The translations under genes and the position numbers were made by a program. Shown piece by piece: positions 52,531 to 62,168 of a stretch of 64,000 bases of DNA. Each line of letters begins with the position of its first letter. Within the stretch, counting starts at the first letter, position 1. The notes beneath the pieces are model-generated. The model ran no database searches and was not told where the DNA came from. It was given only the letters and a program-made list of their open reading frames with translations. Source of the DNA: Albidovulum sediminicola (GTDB lineage Bacteria > Pseudomonadota > Alphaproteobacteria > Rhodobacterales > Rhodobacteraceae); the NCBI RefSeq assembly GCF_025751575.1, contig NZ_JAOWLA010000018.1, positions 33,298 through 97,297 of the forward strand, given 5' to 3'.

Positions 52531-53950
52531 ATGACCGAAACCAAGATGCCGACCTACCAATCCCTGGCGCGATCGCTTTCGGAGCATTCGGTCTCGACGC
52601 TGTTCGGCTTGATGGGCGATGCCAATCTGTTCATGGTCGACGATTTCGTGCGCAGATGGGGCGGGCGTTTCGTTCCTGCGGCGCATGAGGGCAGTTCGAT
52701 CCTGATGGCGCTTGCCTATGCCTATGTTTCGGGCCAGGTCGGCGTGGCAACGGTGACCCACGGGCCCGCGCTCACCAACTGTGTCACGGCGCTTGCCGAA
52801 GGGGCGCGCGGGCACCTGCCGATGGTGCTGCTTGCGGGGGACACGCCTGTTTCCAATCCCCGCCACATCCAGGCGATCGACCAACGCGAGGTGGTCAAGG
52901 CCACCGGCGCCGGGTTCGAGCAGGTGCGCGCCGGCCCCTGATCCTGGCGGGCGGCGGCGCGATCCATGCCCGCGCGCAGATCATCCGCCTGGCGGATCGG
53001 CTGTAGGCACCGCTGGCCACCACGCTCAAGGCCAAGGGTCTTTTTAACGGTCATCCCAACAACATGGATATCTTCGGCACGCTGAGCACGCCTGCCGCCT
53101 ACGATCTGATCGCCAAGACCGACTGCGTCATCTGTTTCGGCTCGGGTTTGGGCGACTTCACCACCGACCGGGGCAAGCTGATGAAAGGCAAGCGCGTCAT
53201 CCAGATCGACATCGATCCGGCCTCGATCGGCGGCGGCGTCCATCCCGACGCCGCCCTCGTCGCCGATGCCGGGTTGACCGCTGACCTGATCCTCTACTGG
53301 CTCGATGAGGCAGAGGTCGCGCCAAGCGGCTTCACCCGCGAGCTGGACACTTCCGTCCTGACCGCCCATCCCATCGGATCCTCAAGGACGGTCGAGGGCT
53401 GCGTGAATTTCGTGGCCGCACTGGAGCGGCTTGAGGCAGCCCTGCCCGAGGACCGCATTCTTGTCACCGACGGGGGCGCTTCATGACTGAGGTCTGGTGC
53501 CGGATTTCCGTCCCCGATCCCAAGAGCCTCGTCGTGACCGCCAATTTCGGGTCGATCGGTCTGGGCCTGCAGCAGGCCATCGGCGCGGGGATCGGTCATC
53601 CCGAACGGCCGGTCGTCCTGTTCACCGGCGATGGCGGGTTCATGATGGGCGGCATCAACGAGTTCAACACGGCCGTGCGTCTGGGCCTGAACCTGATCGT
53701 GATCGTCGCCAACGACTCGGCCTACGGGGCCGAGCATATCCAGTTCCTCGACCGCAAGATGGAACCGAGTCTGACCCAGTTCGACTGGCCCTCATTCTCG
53801 GACGTCGCAAGATCCCTGGGCGGACACGGGATCGAGGTTCGCTCCGCCGCCGATCTGGATGCGGCGCTGGCCTCGCTGCAAACGCTCGATCGCCCGCTTC
53901 TGATCGACCTTCACCTTGATCCGAACGACGTTCCGCGGATGCGGATCTAG
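52531..53950 (+). pseudogene. Thiamine-diphosphate enzyme (acetolactate-synthase-like), broken
   Basis: The gene is split into three frames. The first (52531-52941) gives the pyrimidine-binding half (VSTLFGLMGDANLFMVDDFV, AAHEGSSILMALAYAYVSG) and ends after FEQVRAGP. The sequence resumes at PLILAGGGAIHARAQI with some 60 residues missing compared with relatives and an in-frame TAG at 53005. A frame with DIFGTLS leads to DRILVTDGG, then a one-base shift near 53483 leads into the cofactor half (ANFGSIGLGLQQAIGAGIGH, FTGDGGFMMGGINEFNTAV). Deletion, stop and frameshift together mean a true pseudogene. Confidence 0.88.
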
Positions 53951-53987
53951 CAGGACCGCCCTACGGAGCCTAACGGCCCCGAGGGTT

Positions 53988-55172
53988 TCAGGCGTTCGCC
54001 GATCGCGCGCTGTTTCGGGCCAAGGCGGAGACCAGGTCCGATCGGGTGACGATGCCGACGATGCGGCTGCCCTCCATGACCGGGACGGCTTCGGCGCGCC
54101 CGTCTTCGAGCAGGGGAAGCAACTCGCCGATCGGGGCGTCCCGTGTAACGGTGGGCAGGCCCACCGACATGATATCGCGCGCCCGGGGCGCGGTGCGGCC
54201 GGTCGCATTGGTCATCTGCGTCAAGGCCGCGACGAAACCCCTGTGGTCGCGGCGGGCCGCGCGGCGTGCACCGCGGATCAGGTCGATCTGGAAAATGACA
54301 CCTTCAAGCTGATCATCCGCCGTGACGACCGGAATGGATGTGAACCCGTGCAGGCGAAACAGCCCGGCAACGCGGCCAACCGGTGTGCCGGGGGAAACCG
54401 TCACAAGATCGCGCGACATGAAAGCCTCGCATTTGAGGGCGTCCATCTGGTGGACGGCCGCCAGTTGCTCTGCCGCCGCAATCAGCCGCCCGAGGTCCTC
54501 GACGCCGAGGTTGCTTGACTGGCGGTTGACCTCAAGGATCTCGCGCAGGTCATCCGGGCTGAGGCCCAGCCGCCGCGCCGGGGTCTGGTCGCTGGTGCCG
54601 TGCGGGCCCCCGGTCTCAGGCTGACGAAAGGGGTAGGTGCGCCCGGTCAACCGATGCCAGATCATCGCCAGGCCGACGAGGACCGCCGTCCCCGCCATGA
54701 CGGGCGCGAAGACAAAGGCGGGGCCCAGACGGTCGATCAGTGCCGGATCGAGCGCCGCGACCAAGGCCACCGCCCCGCCCGGGGGATGCAGCGATCGCGA
54801 CACGACCATCGCGGCGATCGCGAGGCAGAGGGCCAGCGCGGCGGCGGTGATCGGCTCTCGCAGGAAGGACAGGACAAGGACCGCCATCAGGGCGGAGATG
54901 CTGTTTCCCACGACGGCAGACCAGGGCTGGGCAAGCGGGCTGTTCGGGACCGCGAAGAGAAGCACCGCGGAGGCCCCGAAAGGCGCAATCAGGAAGAAAC
55001 CGTCCCCATGTCGCAGCCAAGGCAGGAGCAACGCAGCGCCGCTGACGACAAACGCCACCCCCGCCCCGAGCGGACCCCGCGCCAGATCAAGCGGCGTGCC
55101 ACGGCCGATCGCCGGGCCGAAGCCCGACAAAGGGCGGTATGCCCGCCATCCGTGGTTCCCTTTGAGCGGCAT
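53988..55172 (-). CDS. HPP-family membrane protein with C-terminal CBS domains
   Basis: Protein of 394 residues. The N-terminal half is an HPP-type membrane domain of four to five helices with SLHPPGGAVALVAAL as the family motif. The C-terminal half has two CBS domains (MSRDLVTVSPGTPVGRVAGL, DIMSVGLPTVTRDAPIGELL) that usually bind adenine nucleotides. The ATG at 55172 (MPLKGNHG) is used; the frame remains open upstream to 55400, with an ATG near 55214. HPP proteins are linked to nitrite or other small-ion transport. It is divergent from the type I secretion genes. Confidence 0.82.
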   Translation of the reverse strand: MPLKGNHGWRAYRPLSGFGPAIGRGTPLDLARGPLGAGVAFVVSGAALLLPWLRHGDGFFLIAPFGASAVLLFAVPNSPLAQPWSAVVGNSISALMAVLVLSFLREPITAAALALCLAIAAMVVSRSLHPPGGAVALVAALDPALIDRLGPAFVFAPVMAGTAVLVGLAMIWHRLTGRTYPFRQPETGGPHGTSDQTPARRLGLSPDDLREILEVNRQSSNLGVEDLGRLIAAAEQLAAVHQMDALKCEAFMSRDLVTVSPGTPVGRVAGLFRLHGFTSIPVVTADDQLEGVIFQIDLIRGARRAARRDHRGFVAALTQMTNATGRTAPRARDIMSVGLPTVTRDAPIGELLPLLEDGRAEAVPVMEGSRIVGIVTRSDLVSALARNSARSANA

Positions 55173-55551
55173 ACCTCGCCCCGTTTCGCGCGTTTTCGAC
55201 ACTGAGTGCATCCATCGGGAAAAGTCCAGAACGCAGAAGGGCTGAACGCCAACGGGTTCCCGGCGCCCGCGCAAGAATGAAGGCCCGGCTCTGACCCCAG
55301 AACGGCGACCGGCCCCACGGGCGCGATCGGTCAGAAGGCGCCGGTCGGACGGGCAAATCCCGGCGGCGAAACCGGCCAGCGGCCCCGATGAAGCCCGCAA
55401 ATTCTTAGCCTGCGCGGGCCGAGGCCGGGTCTCGCGTCACCTTGTTAACCCGCCATTAGCTCCGGGCGCTGTGAGGTGATGGTCAAGGCAGGTGTTTCGA
55501 CGTTTCGGAAGAATTGCATGCTCTGCGGTAGAACGAGCGAACCTGGTTCAG
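55173..55551. other. Intergenic region between HPP-CBS and type I secretion genes
   Basis: About 380 bases between divergent genes. Part may encode an N-terminal extension of the HPP protein on the minus strand. The right half contains a less GC-rich stretch near 55440-55460 (CACCTTGTTAACCCGCCATT) that could hold the secretion-operon promoter. No structural RNA or repeat was seen. Confidence 0.4.
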
Positions 55552-57276
55552 ATGAGTAAGCCAAGCTCCAAGACGGTTTTGGATCTTCCGGGCCGGGGTC
55601 GCAGGCTTCTGCGCCTCGCGTTCTTCTTCAGCCTGTTCACGAACCTGCTGCTTCTGACGGGCCCGCTCTTCATGTTGCAGGTCTATGACCGGGTCCTGGG
55701 GTCGCGGTCCGAGGAAACACTCGTGGCGCTGTTTGCGCTGGTTGTCCTGCTCTTCACGCTTTACGCGGTTCTGGAGTTTTCCCGGGGGCGGCTGGTGGCG
55801 CGGGTGGGGGCCCGGCTCCAATCGGAGCTTGGGCCGCGCGTGTTCGATGCCATCCTTGAAGACCGGGCGACGCGGGGCGGGCGGCTGAGCCGGCAGGTTT
55901 CGCTGGCCGATGTCGAGGCCATTCGGACGTTCTTCTCATCGCCCGTCCTGCTGGCGCTGTTCGATCTTCCCTGGACCCCGCTGTTCCTCGCGGCGATCTT
56001 CGTCTTTCACCCGATGCTCGGTTGGCTCGCCATCGCTGGCGGTTCGGTGCTGGTGGTGACGGCGGTCCTGAACCAGATGCTCACCACGCGCAAGATCGCC
56101 AGGGCGCAGAGCCTTGCCTTCGGCGCCTCCGGCTTTGCGAAACGTGTGCATGACGCGAGCCCCTTCGCCTGGGCCCAGGGAATGGGGGGCGCGCTTCGCC
56201 AGCGTTGGGAGCGGATCGAGGACGAGGGGCTTGCCGGCGCTGTTGCCGCGCATGACTGGACCGGGTCCTTCAGCGCCTTCACGCGCGGTTTCCGGCTTCT
56301 GCTGCAGTCTGCCATCCTGGCGCTCGGGGCCTGGCTGGTGCTGCGGCACGAGATGACGGCGGGCGCCATGATCGCCGGATCGATCCTGCTCGGCCGCGCC
56401 CTGGCCCCGATCGAGCAGGGCTTGCCGCAATGGCCGGTCGTGCAGCGCGCGTGGACGAGCTGGCAGAACCTCAAGCGCCTGCTCGACACCTGTGAGGACC
56501 GGCCCGCGCCCCTGCGGCTGCCGGAACCGGCCGCCGCGATCAATGTCCGCGACATCTCCCTGGTCCTGTCGGCGCAGGACAAGCCGATCCTTCGGGGCAT
56601 CACCTTCTATCTCCCACCGGGCGAGGCGCTCGGCATCATCGGGAAAAGCGGCTCTGGCAAGACCACCCTTGCGCGGGTCGTGCTCGGCCTCGTGACGCCC
56701 AGTGCGGGCGAGGTGCGGCTCGGCGGCGCGACGGTTGAACAATACGGCCCCGCGCGGATCGGCGCGCTTATCGGCTACCTGCCGCAGGAGATCCAGTTCT
56801 TCGATGGAACGGTGGCCGAGAACATCGCCCGCATGAGCCTGACCCCCGACCCCCGGCAGGTCGTGGCCGCGGCGCAACGGGCGCGGGTCCATGACGTGAT
56901 CCTTGAGCTTCCCAAGGGCTATGACACCCTGATCGGCCCCTCCGATACGCAACTCTCGGGGGGACAGAAGCAACGCGTGGCCTTGGCGCGCGCGCTTTAT
57001 GGCAATCCGATCGTCCTCGTTCTCGACGAGCCGAACTCGGCGCTGGACGCGGACGGCTCCGAAGCGCTGAACCGGGCGGTGGCCGAGATGAAGGCGGCGC
57101 AGAAGTCGGTGATCGTCATGACCCACAGGCCAAGCGCCATCTCGCAATGCGACCAGCTTCTGGTCCTCGAAAAAGGCCGCGTCGCGGGCTATGGGCCGCG
57201 GGACGAGATCATCAGGTCGATGATGCACAATGCCCAGAACGTGCATCAGGCGATCCGGAAAGGCGGGCGGACGTGA
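55552..57276 (+). CDS. Type I secretion permease/ATPase (PrtD-like)
   Basis: Inner-membrane ABC exporter of 574 residues. The N-terminal part has transmembrane segments (FFFSLFTNLLLLTGPLFMLQ, MLQVYDRVLGSRSEETLVAL); the ATPase part has Walker A GKSGSGKTT, signature LSGGQKQR and Walker B IVLVLDEPNSALD. It lacks the C39 peptidase, as in the PrtD/HasD group that exports RTX proteases and similar proteins. I use the ATG at 55552 (MSKPSSKTV); the upstream ATG at 55492 is also in frame. The adaptor gene overlaps its stop. No cargo protein or TolC is nearby. Confidence 0.92.
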   Translation: MSKPSSKTVLDLPGRGRRLLRLAFFFSLFTNLLLLTGPLFMLQVYDRVLGSRSEETLVALFALVVLLFTLYAVLEFSRGRLVARVGARLQSELGPRVFDAILEDRATRGGRLSRQVSLADVEAIRTFFSSPVLLALFDLPWTPLFLAAIFVFHPMLGWLAIAGGSVLVVTAVLNQMLTTRKIARAQSLAFGASGFAKRVHDASPFAWAQGMGGALRQRWERIEDEGLAGAVAAHDWTGSFSAFTRGFRLLLQSAILALGAWLVLRHEMTAGAMIAGSILLGRALAPIEQGLPQWPVVQRAWTSWQNLKRLLDTCEDRPAPLRLPEPAAAINVRDISLVLSAQDKPILRGITFYLPPGEALGIIGKSGSGKTTLARVVLGLVTPSAGEVRLGGATVEQYGPARIGALIGYLPQEIQFFDGTVAENIARMSLTPDPRQVVAAAQRARVHDVILELPKGYDTLIGPSDTQLSGGQKQRVALARALYGNPIVLVLDEPNSALDADGSEALNRAVAEMKAAQKSVIVMTHRPSAISQCDQLLVLEKGRVAGYGPRDEIIRSMMHNAQNVHQAIRKGGRT

Positions 57277-58577
57277 GCAGGGAGCGCACACGCTGGAGCG
57301 CCCGCCTGCCCATCGCGCTCGGCTTTCTGGCGATCGCGGTCCTTGTCGGTGGTGTCGGCGCCTGGGCCGTCGGGACGCAAATCGCCGGCGCGGTCATCGC
57401 GGCGGGAACGGTCAAGGTGGAGACCGACCGCCAGGTTGTGCAGCATCCCGAAGGCGGCGTCGTCAGCGCGATCCTCGCGCGGGACGGCGACCACGTTGCG
57501 GCTGGCGACCTGCTGGTCCGCCTCGACGATACCTTCCTGAGATCGGAACTGGAAATCATCGACCGGCAGCTTCTGGAGATCCATGCCCGCCAAGCGCGGT
57601 TCGAAGCGGAGCGCGACGGGCACGAGACGCTTTCCATCGATCTGCCGGACAGCTTCGCGCAGCTCGATCCTGCCTGGGTGCAGGGCCAGATCGAGGGCCA
57701 GGTGGCGCTCTTTCAGGCCCGTGCAGACGCGCTTGCACGGGAAACCGAACAGATCGGCGAACAGCAGATCCAGGTGGAGCGTCAGGTGGACGGGCTTCAA
57801 TCGCAGCTCGACGCCATGCAGACCCAGCTTGCGCTTGTGGAGGAGGAGCTTGTCGGCCAATCGTCACTCTATCGAAAGGGCCTGGTCCCGGTGGCGCGTC
57901 TCAGCGCCCTTCGCCGCGCCGAGGCAGAGGCCAAGGGAGAGGCCGGCCGCCTGCAGGCCGCGATCGGGGAGGCGGGCGCCAGGATCGCCGCGCTGGACAT
58001 CGAGAAGCTGAAGCTTGCAAACCAGCGCCGCGAGGATGCCATCACCCAACTGCGCGACCTGCGCTTTGGCGAGATTGAACTGGCGGAACGCCGTTTGGTG
58101 GCGCTGGAAAAACTGGCCCGGATGGAGGTGCGCGCACCCGTTGGCGGGACGGTCTTCGGCTCGGTCGTCCTGGCCGAGAGATCGGTGGTCAAACCGGCCG
58201 AGGCGATGATGTATATCGTCCCGACCGACCGTCCGATCCAGGTTTTGGCGCGCATCGACCCGGTTCACATCGATCAGGTCTATCCCGGCCAGACCGCGAG
58301 CCTGCGCTTCACCGCCTTTGAGCAGCGGACGACACCCGTCTTCGAAGGCACCGTCCGGCGCCTCTCGGCCGACGCCCTTCGCGACCCGCAGACCGGGGCC
58401 TCCTTCTACGAGGCCGTGGTGGAGCTTAGCGATCCGGCAGAGCCCCAACGGGGCGGGCTCGCGATCCTGCCGGGCATGCCGGTCGAGGTCTTTCTCAGGA
58501 CCGCAGACCGCACCCCGATGAGCTACCTGGTCAAGCCCTTCACCGACTACTTCATGAGGGCAATGCGGGAGGGGTAA
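57273..58577 (+). CDS. HlyD-family periplasmic adaptor of type I secretion
   Basis: Membrane-fusion protein of 434 residues. One N-terminal transmembrane helix (LPIALGFLAIAVLVGGVGAW) precedes a lipoyl/barrel half (GTVKVETDRQVVQHPEGGVV), a long alpha hairpin rich in Gln/Glu (residues 80-270), and the second half (MEVRAPVGGTVFGSVVLAER, then GMPVEVFLRTADRTPMSYLV). The start is GTG at 57273, overlapping the exporter stop (GTGA). With the ABC protein it spans the inner membrane and periplasm and needs an outer-membrane TolC coded elsewhere. Confidence 0.92.
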   Translation: MSRERTRWSARLPIALGFLAIAVLVGGVGAWAVGTQIAGAVIAAGTVKVETDRQVVQHPEGGVVSAILARDGDHVAAGDLLVRLDDTFLRSELEIIDRQLLEIHARQARFEAERDGHETLSIDLPDSFAQLDPAWVQGQIEGQVALFQARADALARETEQIGEQQIQVERQVDGLQSQLDAMQTQLALVEEELVGQSSLYRKGLVPVARLSALRRAEAEAKGEAGRLQAAIGEAGARIAALDIEKLKLANQRREDAITQLRDLRFGEIELAERRLVALEKLARMEVRAPVGGTVFGSVVLAERSVVKPAEAMMYIVPTDRPIQVLARIDPVHIDQVYPGQTASLRFTAFEQRTTPVFEGTVRRLSADALRDPQTGASFYEAVVELSDPAEPQRGGLAILPGMPVEVFLRTADRTPMSYLVKPFTDYFMRAMREG

Positions 58578-59224
58578 GGGCACCGGGGGGCTGCAGCTTG
58601 TCGGTGATGATCGCCCGTGGTTGCCCCCAGGGTTCGAAGATCGCCAAGACAAAGGATGGAACAACCGCGCTGTTTGGTCCCGAACGCCGCTGTCTGCCAG
58701 CCAGATCCTGTCGCCCGCCCGAGCCGACGCCTGCGCGCCGCCTACAAGCCGCTGTCGGCCCGAGACAGCATCCAGGCATGGGCGGGATCGGTACGGGTTC
58801 GCCAGACCCGCCGGGGACCGGCCAAGACGTTCAGATGGGAGACCTCAGGCAGATCAAAGGAAAGGCGCGGCGCCTTGCGGCGTTGGGCTGTCATATCCGT
58901 TCTCCTTGGTCGGGCGGTGCAAGGGCAGAGGCGATGCAACCGTTTGCATTCAGCTTCACCGGAACCTCTGCTTGTTTCAAGCGGATCACATGTCGAGGTT
59001 CTGCTGGCACGCGAAGGCTACTCCTGATCCCGAACGAAATTGGTTGCACGGAGCCGCACCGGGGTCTGAAAGCGCTGCCGCTTCGCGCGCCGCACGAAGG
59101 CGGCCCGGGCAGATGGTTCTGTCGCACGAACATGCAGTTGCTATGTTTTGCCGCGCGATCCCAGGCTTTAAGCTTGACCGAGACGAAGCCACTCCGCGGC
59201 TCTCGCGGTCTAACCGGGAAAACC
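58578..59224. other. Gene-free stretch after the secretion operon
   Basis: This 647-base stretch has several open frames on both strands, but none has protein-like composition, a start with a ribosome-binding site, or a recognisable motif. It is less GC-rich near 58930-59170. It may contain decayed sequence and the promoter of the thioesterase gene. I see no repeat or RNA gene. Confidence 0.5.
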
Positions 59225-59665
59225 ATGATGAGCGATGACACGGAACGGACGCTGGCGCGCGGGCAGCAACGCGGATCTCACGGCCGGCAACAGGAAGAGG
59301 GTGTGCTCGTCATCCGAACCATCGCCATGCCCGCGGACACCAACCCGGCGGGAGACATCTTTGGCGGATGGCTGATGTCGCAGATGGATCTTGCCGCCGG
59401 CAACATGGCCGGTCGCGTCTCCCAGGGGCGCAGCGCCACGGTGTCCGTGGAGGCGATGCAGTTCCTCCGCCCGGTCAAGGTCGGCGATGAGGTGACGCTT
59501 TACGCGACGTTGCGCAAGGTGGGCCGCACCTCCATGCGCATCCATGTGGATGCCTGGGCGCGCCGGAGGTTTTCCGAGAAAGCCGAGAAGGTGACAGACG
59601 CTGATTTCGTATTCGTGGCCCTGGACGAAAATGGAGTGCCACGGCCGGTCTTTGAGGACAGCTGA
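59225..59665 (+). CDS. YciA-like acyl-CoA thioesterase
   Basis: Hotdog-fold thioesterase of 146 residues. The catalytic region NPAGDIFGGWLMSQMDLAAG is a close fit to YciA, with the Asn and Asp in place, and RSATVSVEAMQFLRPVKVGD follows. It hydrolyses medium- or short-chain acyl-CoAs. Two ATG codons at 59225 and 59228 could start it. The gene stands alone. Confidence 0.9.
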   Translation: MMSDDTERTLARGQQRGSHGRQQEEGVLVIRTIAMPADTNPAGDIFGGWLMSQMDLAAGNMAGRVSQGRSATVSVEAMQFLRPVKVGDEVTLYATLRKVGRTSMRIHVDAWARRRFSEKAEKVTDADFVFVALDENGVPRPVFEDS

Positions 59666-59779
59666 CGGTCTTCGTCCCAAGCGGTCGGCGACACGGCGTC
59701 CCGCCGGGGCAGGGTGTTCGCGCTGCTTTCCTTGCGGCTGCGGTGCGGGCATTCTGATCGTGAAGGGGAGGGCGGGCGC

Positions 59780-60639
59780 ATGGAAACTATCGGGGTGATC
59801 GGTCTGGGCAGGATGGGTGCCGCGATTGCCCAGCGTTTGACGGCGCAGGGCAGGGCCGTCCTGGGATGGACCCGAAGCGGGCGGACGGTCGAGGGCGTGG
59901 CGTGCGCTCCGGATCTCGGCACGCTCGTCAGCCGGAGCGACACGTTGATCCTGAGCCTGCTCGACGACGTCGCGGTCGGCGAAGTGCTTGACGAACTCAC
60001 CACGATGACCCTCGCGGGCAAGCAGATCATCGACACCAGCACGGTGACGCCCTAGGTTCTCCTCTCGCGCCTCGGGGCGATCAGGGCCGCAGGGGGAGTG
60101 CCGTGGACGCGCCGATCTCGGGCGGGCCAGAGATGGTCCTCGCCGGGAATTGCGGGGTCTTCATCGGTGGCGAAGACGCGGAGGCGGCGCGGGCGCGCGC
60201 GAGTCTCTCGGCGACCTCGGGGCGGATCTTCCACGTCGGGCCCAACGGGACGGGGTTGGTGATGAAGGTGATCAACAACGGGATGATGCAGGCTTACATG
60301 GCCGGGCTGGCCGACCTGCTGCCGCTGGCGAAACGGGCCGGACTTTCGCTGGAGAACGCGCTGCGCATCCTGTCGGGCGGGCCGGCCGGCCAGCCGGTCA
60401 TTGCGGCGCGGATCCCGAAGATCCTCGGCGAGGACGACACGGTGGGGTTTGCCGTCAGCGCGGTCTTCAAGGACAACGATGTCGCCCGGCATGTCCTGAA
60501 GTCCTTCGGCCTCACCTCCCCGATACTGGACGTCTTCGCCCACCGCAGAGACGCGATCGAGAAGGCGGGCCTCATGGACCACGACCCGGCGGCGATCCTG
60601 CGCAATGCCTACTACGAAGACGGGGACGCACCGCGATAG
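59780..60639 (+). pseudogene. 3-hydroxyisobutyrate-dehydrogenase-like gene, frameshifted
   Basis: Two frames together make one beta-hydroxyacid dehydrogenase. The first (from ATG 59780) has the NAD motif IGVIGLGRMGAAIAQRLTAQ and reaches IIDTSTVTP, then meets TAG at 60053. After a shift near 60095 the second frame (from 60103) continues MDAPISGGPEMVLAG, then GPNGTGLVMKVINNGMMQAY with the catalytic Lys, and DHDPAAILRNAYYEDG. Stop plus frameshift argue for a pseudogene; a sequencing error could explain only one of the two lesions. Confidence 0.85.
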
Positions 60640-60718
60640 TCGCGGCGCGTCGGCGCCTGAGGTTGAGGAGGCGAAAAGGTGGATGCTGCCGGGCGACGCC
60701 TTACCGTCCGCGCGGCGT

Positions 60719-61135
60719 TCAAACGCTTGGCGACAGTCTGAGTTGGGCCAGCATCTGGCCGCTGTCGATGACGCCCCAGTGTTCACGCAGCTTGCCGTCC
60801 TCGACCCGCAGGATATCGACCCCATCGACCTCGAACGCGCGGCCAGTCGGGCTTTCGCCAAGGAATTCGCCGTGATGCGTGCCGCTGATGCGGACGACGG
60901 CCGCGACCTTGCCATCTTCCTCGAAAACCCTCAGCGGCTTGATCGCCAAGTCGGGAAAAGCGACCTTCATCTCCGCCGTTCCCGCCCGGAACCCCTCGCG
61001 CGTTGCCGGATGCCCGGGCCAGGGCGCATGATCGAGGAAATCCTCCGACATGAAGTGTTCGGTGGCTGAGATATCCCCGGTCTGAAAGACGGTTTCGTAG
61101 AACTGCGTGACCACGTCGATTGCAGCTTTGGTCAT
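60719..61135 (-). CDS. SnoaL-like ester cyclase family protein
   Basis: SnoaL/NTF2-fold protein of 138 residues, usual family length. Landmarks are VVTQFYETVFQTGDISATEH, FLDHAPWPGHPATREGFRAG and VDILRVEDGKLREHWGVID. The family includes polyketide cyclases and many uncharacterised proteins, so the reaction cannot be named. It is divergent from the LysR gene at 61255, which may regulate it. Confidence 0.82.
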   Translation of the reverse strand: MTKAAIDVVTQFYETVFQTGDISATEHFMSEDFLDHAPWPGHPATREGFRAGTAEMKVAFPDLAIKPLRVFEEDGKVAAVVRISGTHHGEFLGESPTGRAFEVDGVDILRVEDGKLREHWGVIDSGQMLAQLRLSPSV

Positions 61136-61254
61136 GTCGATCTCCCCTTTTCAGTCGTCGAGATACCCGCTGGCACCTCTGAATAAAGGGGTAAATCTTT
61201 GCGTCAGTGCAAAATAGTCCTATCTTTGCGAAGCAGTTTTGCAATTATGCAATC

Positions 61255-62109
61255 ATGGATTGGGATGATCTGAAATACGTGCTGGCATTGCATCGGGCGG
61301 GTACCCTGGTGCGGGCCGGGAAGCTTCTGCATGTGAACACCAGCACCGTGGGCCGCCGCATCCTCGCGCTGGAGAGAAGCCTGGAAGCCAAGCTTTTTGA
61401 CCGCATAGGCGGCGGCTACCAGTCGACACCCGCCGCGCTGCGCGTGGTGGCCTGCGCAGAGGAAATGGAGTTGCAGGCCAATGCGATGCACCGGCAGATC
61501 AAGGGGCTGGACAACCGCGTGGAAGGTTCCGTGCGGATCACGGCACTGGACAACTTTCTTGATGCGATCGTCGTGCCTGCTCTGCCCGAGTTCCTGCGGC
61601 GGCATCCGGGAATAGAAGTAACCCTGGAGTCCGACTTGCGGTTGTTCGAGCTGACCGAAGGGGACGCCGATATCGCGGTGCGATCCGTGAAGCCGGTCAA
61701 ACCCGAACTGGTCGCGCGCTCACTGGGATCCTTTCCCACCGGTTTCTACCAGCGGCGCGGGATGAACTGGGCAGGTCACCTTCCCCTGATCGGGCTGCCC
61801 GACCGACCCGAACATGCCGCCTACAATGACAGCCTTGTCGCGAAGGTTCCGCAAGGCAGGATTGTCGCGCGCGCCAACACCGAGGCACGCATCACCGAAC
61901 TGGTGAAGCTTGGCCTGGGCATCGGTTTCATCGATTGTTTTGTTGGCGAACCCGACCCCAGCCTTGAGCGGATCCCCGGATTTGGCCTCGCCCTGGCCGA
62001 GGTTTGGGCGATCGCCCATGTCGACATGCGGCGCGCGCCACGGGTGCTCGCCACCCTGGATTTCCTCAAGGACGCCGCCGCCCGCGCAGCGGGGAAGACT
62101 GTGCCGTAG
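61255..62109 (+). CDS. LysR-family transcriptional regulator
   Basis: LysR-type regulator of 284 residues. The helix-turn-helix (YVLALHRAGTLVRAGKLLHV, NTSTVGRRILALERSLEAKL) has the NTSTVGRR form of the branch usually acting on neighbouring accessory genes. The ATG at 61255 (MDWDDLKYV) fits homologues better than the upstream one at 61207. The effector domain is shorter than average. It is divergent from the SnoaL-like gene, a likely target. Confidence 0.85.
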   Translation: MDWDDLKYVLALHRAGTLVRAGKLLHVNTSTVGRRILALERSLEAKLFDRIGGGYQSTPAALRVVACAEEMELQANAMHRQIKGLDNRVEGSVRITALDNFLDAIVVPALPEFLRRHPGIEVTLESDLRLFELTEGDADIAVRSVKPVKPELVARSLGSFPTGFYQRRGMNWAGHLPLIGLPDRPEHAAYNDSLVAKVPQGRIVARANTEARITELVKLGLGIGFIDCFVGEPDPSLERIPGFGLALAEVWAIAHVDMRRAPRVLATLDFLKDAAARAAGKTVP

Positions 62110-62168
62110 CCATTTCGGTGGCGGCCCGCGCGTTGCCCCGCGCCAGGTCCTCAAGGCCTGGCGTGAGC

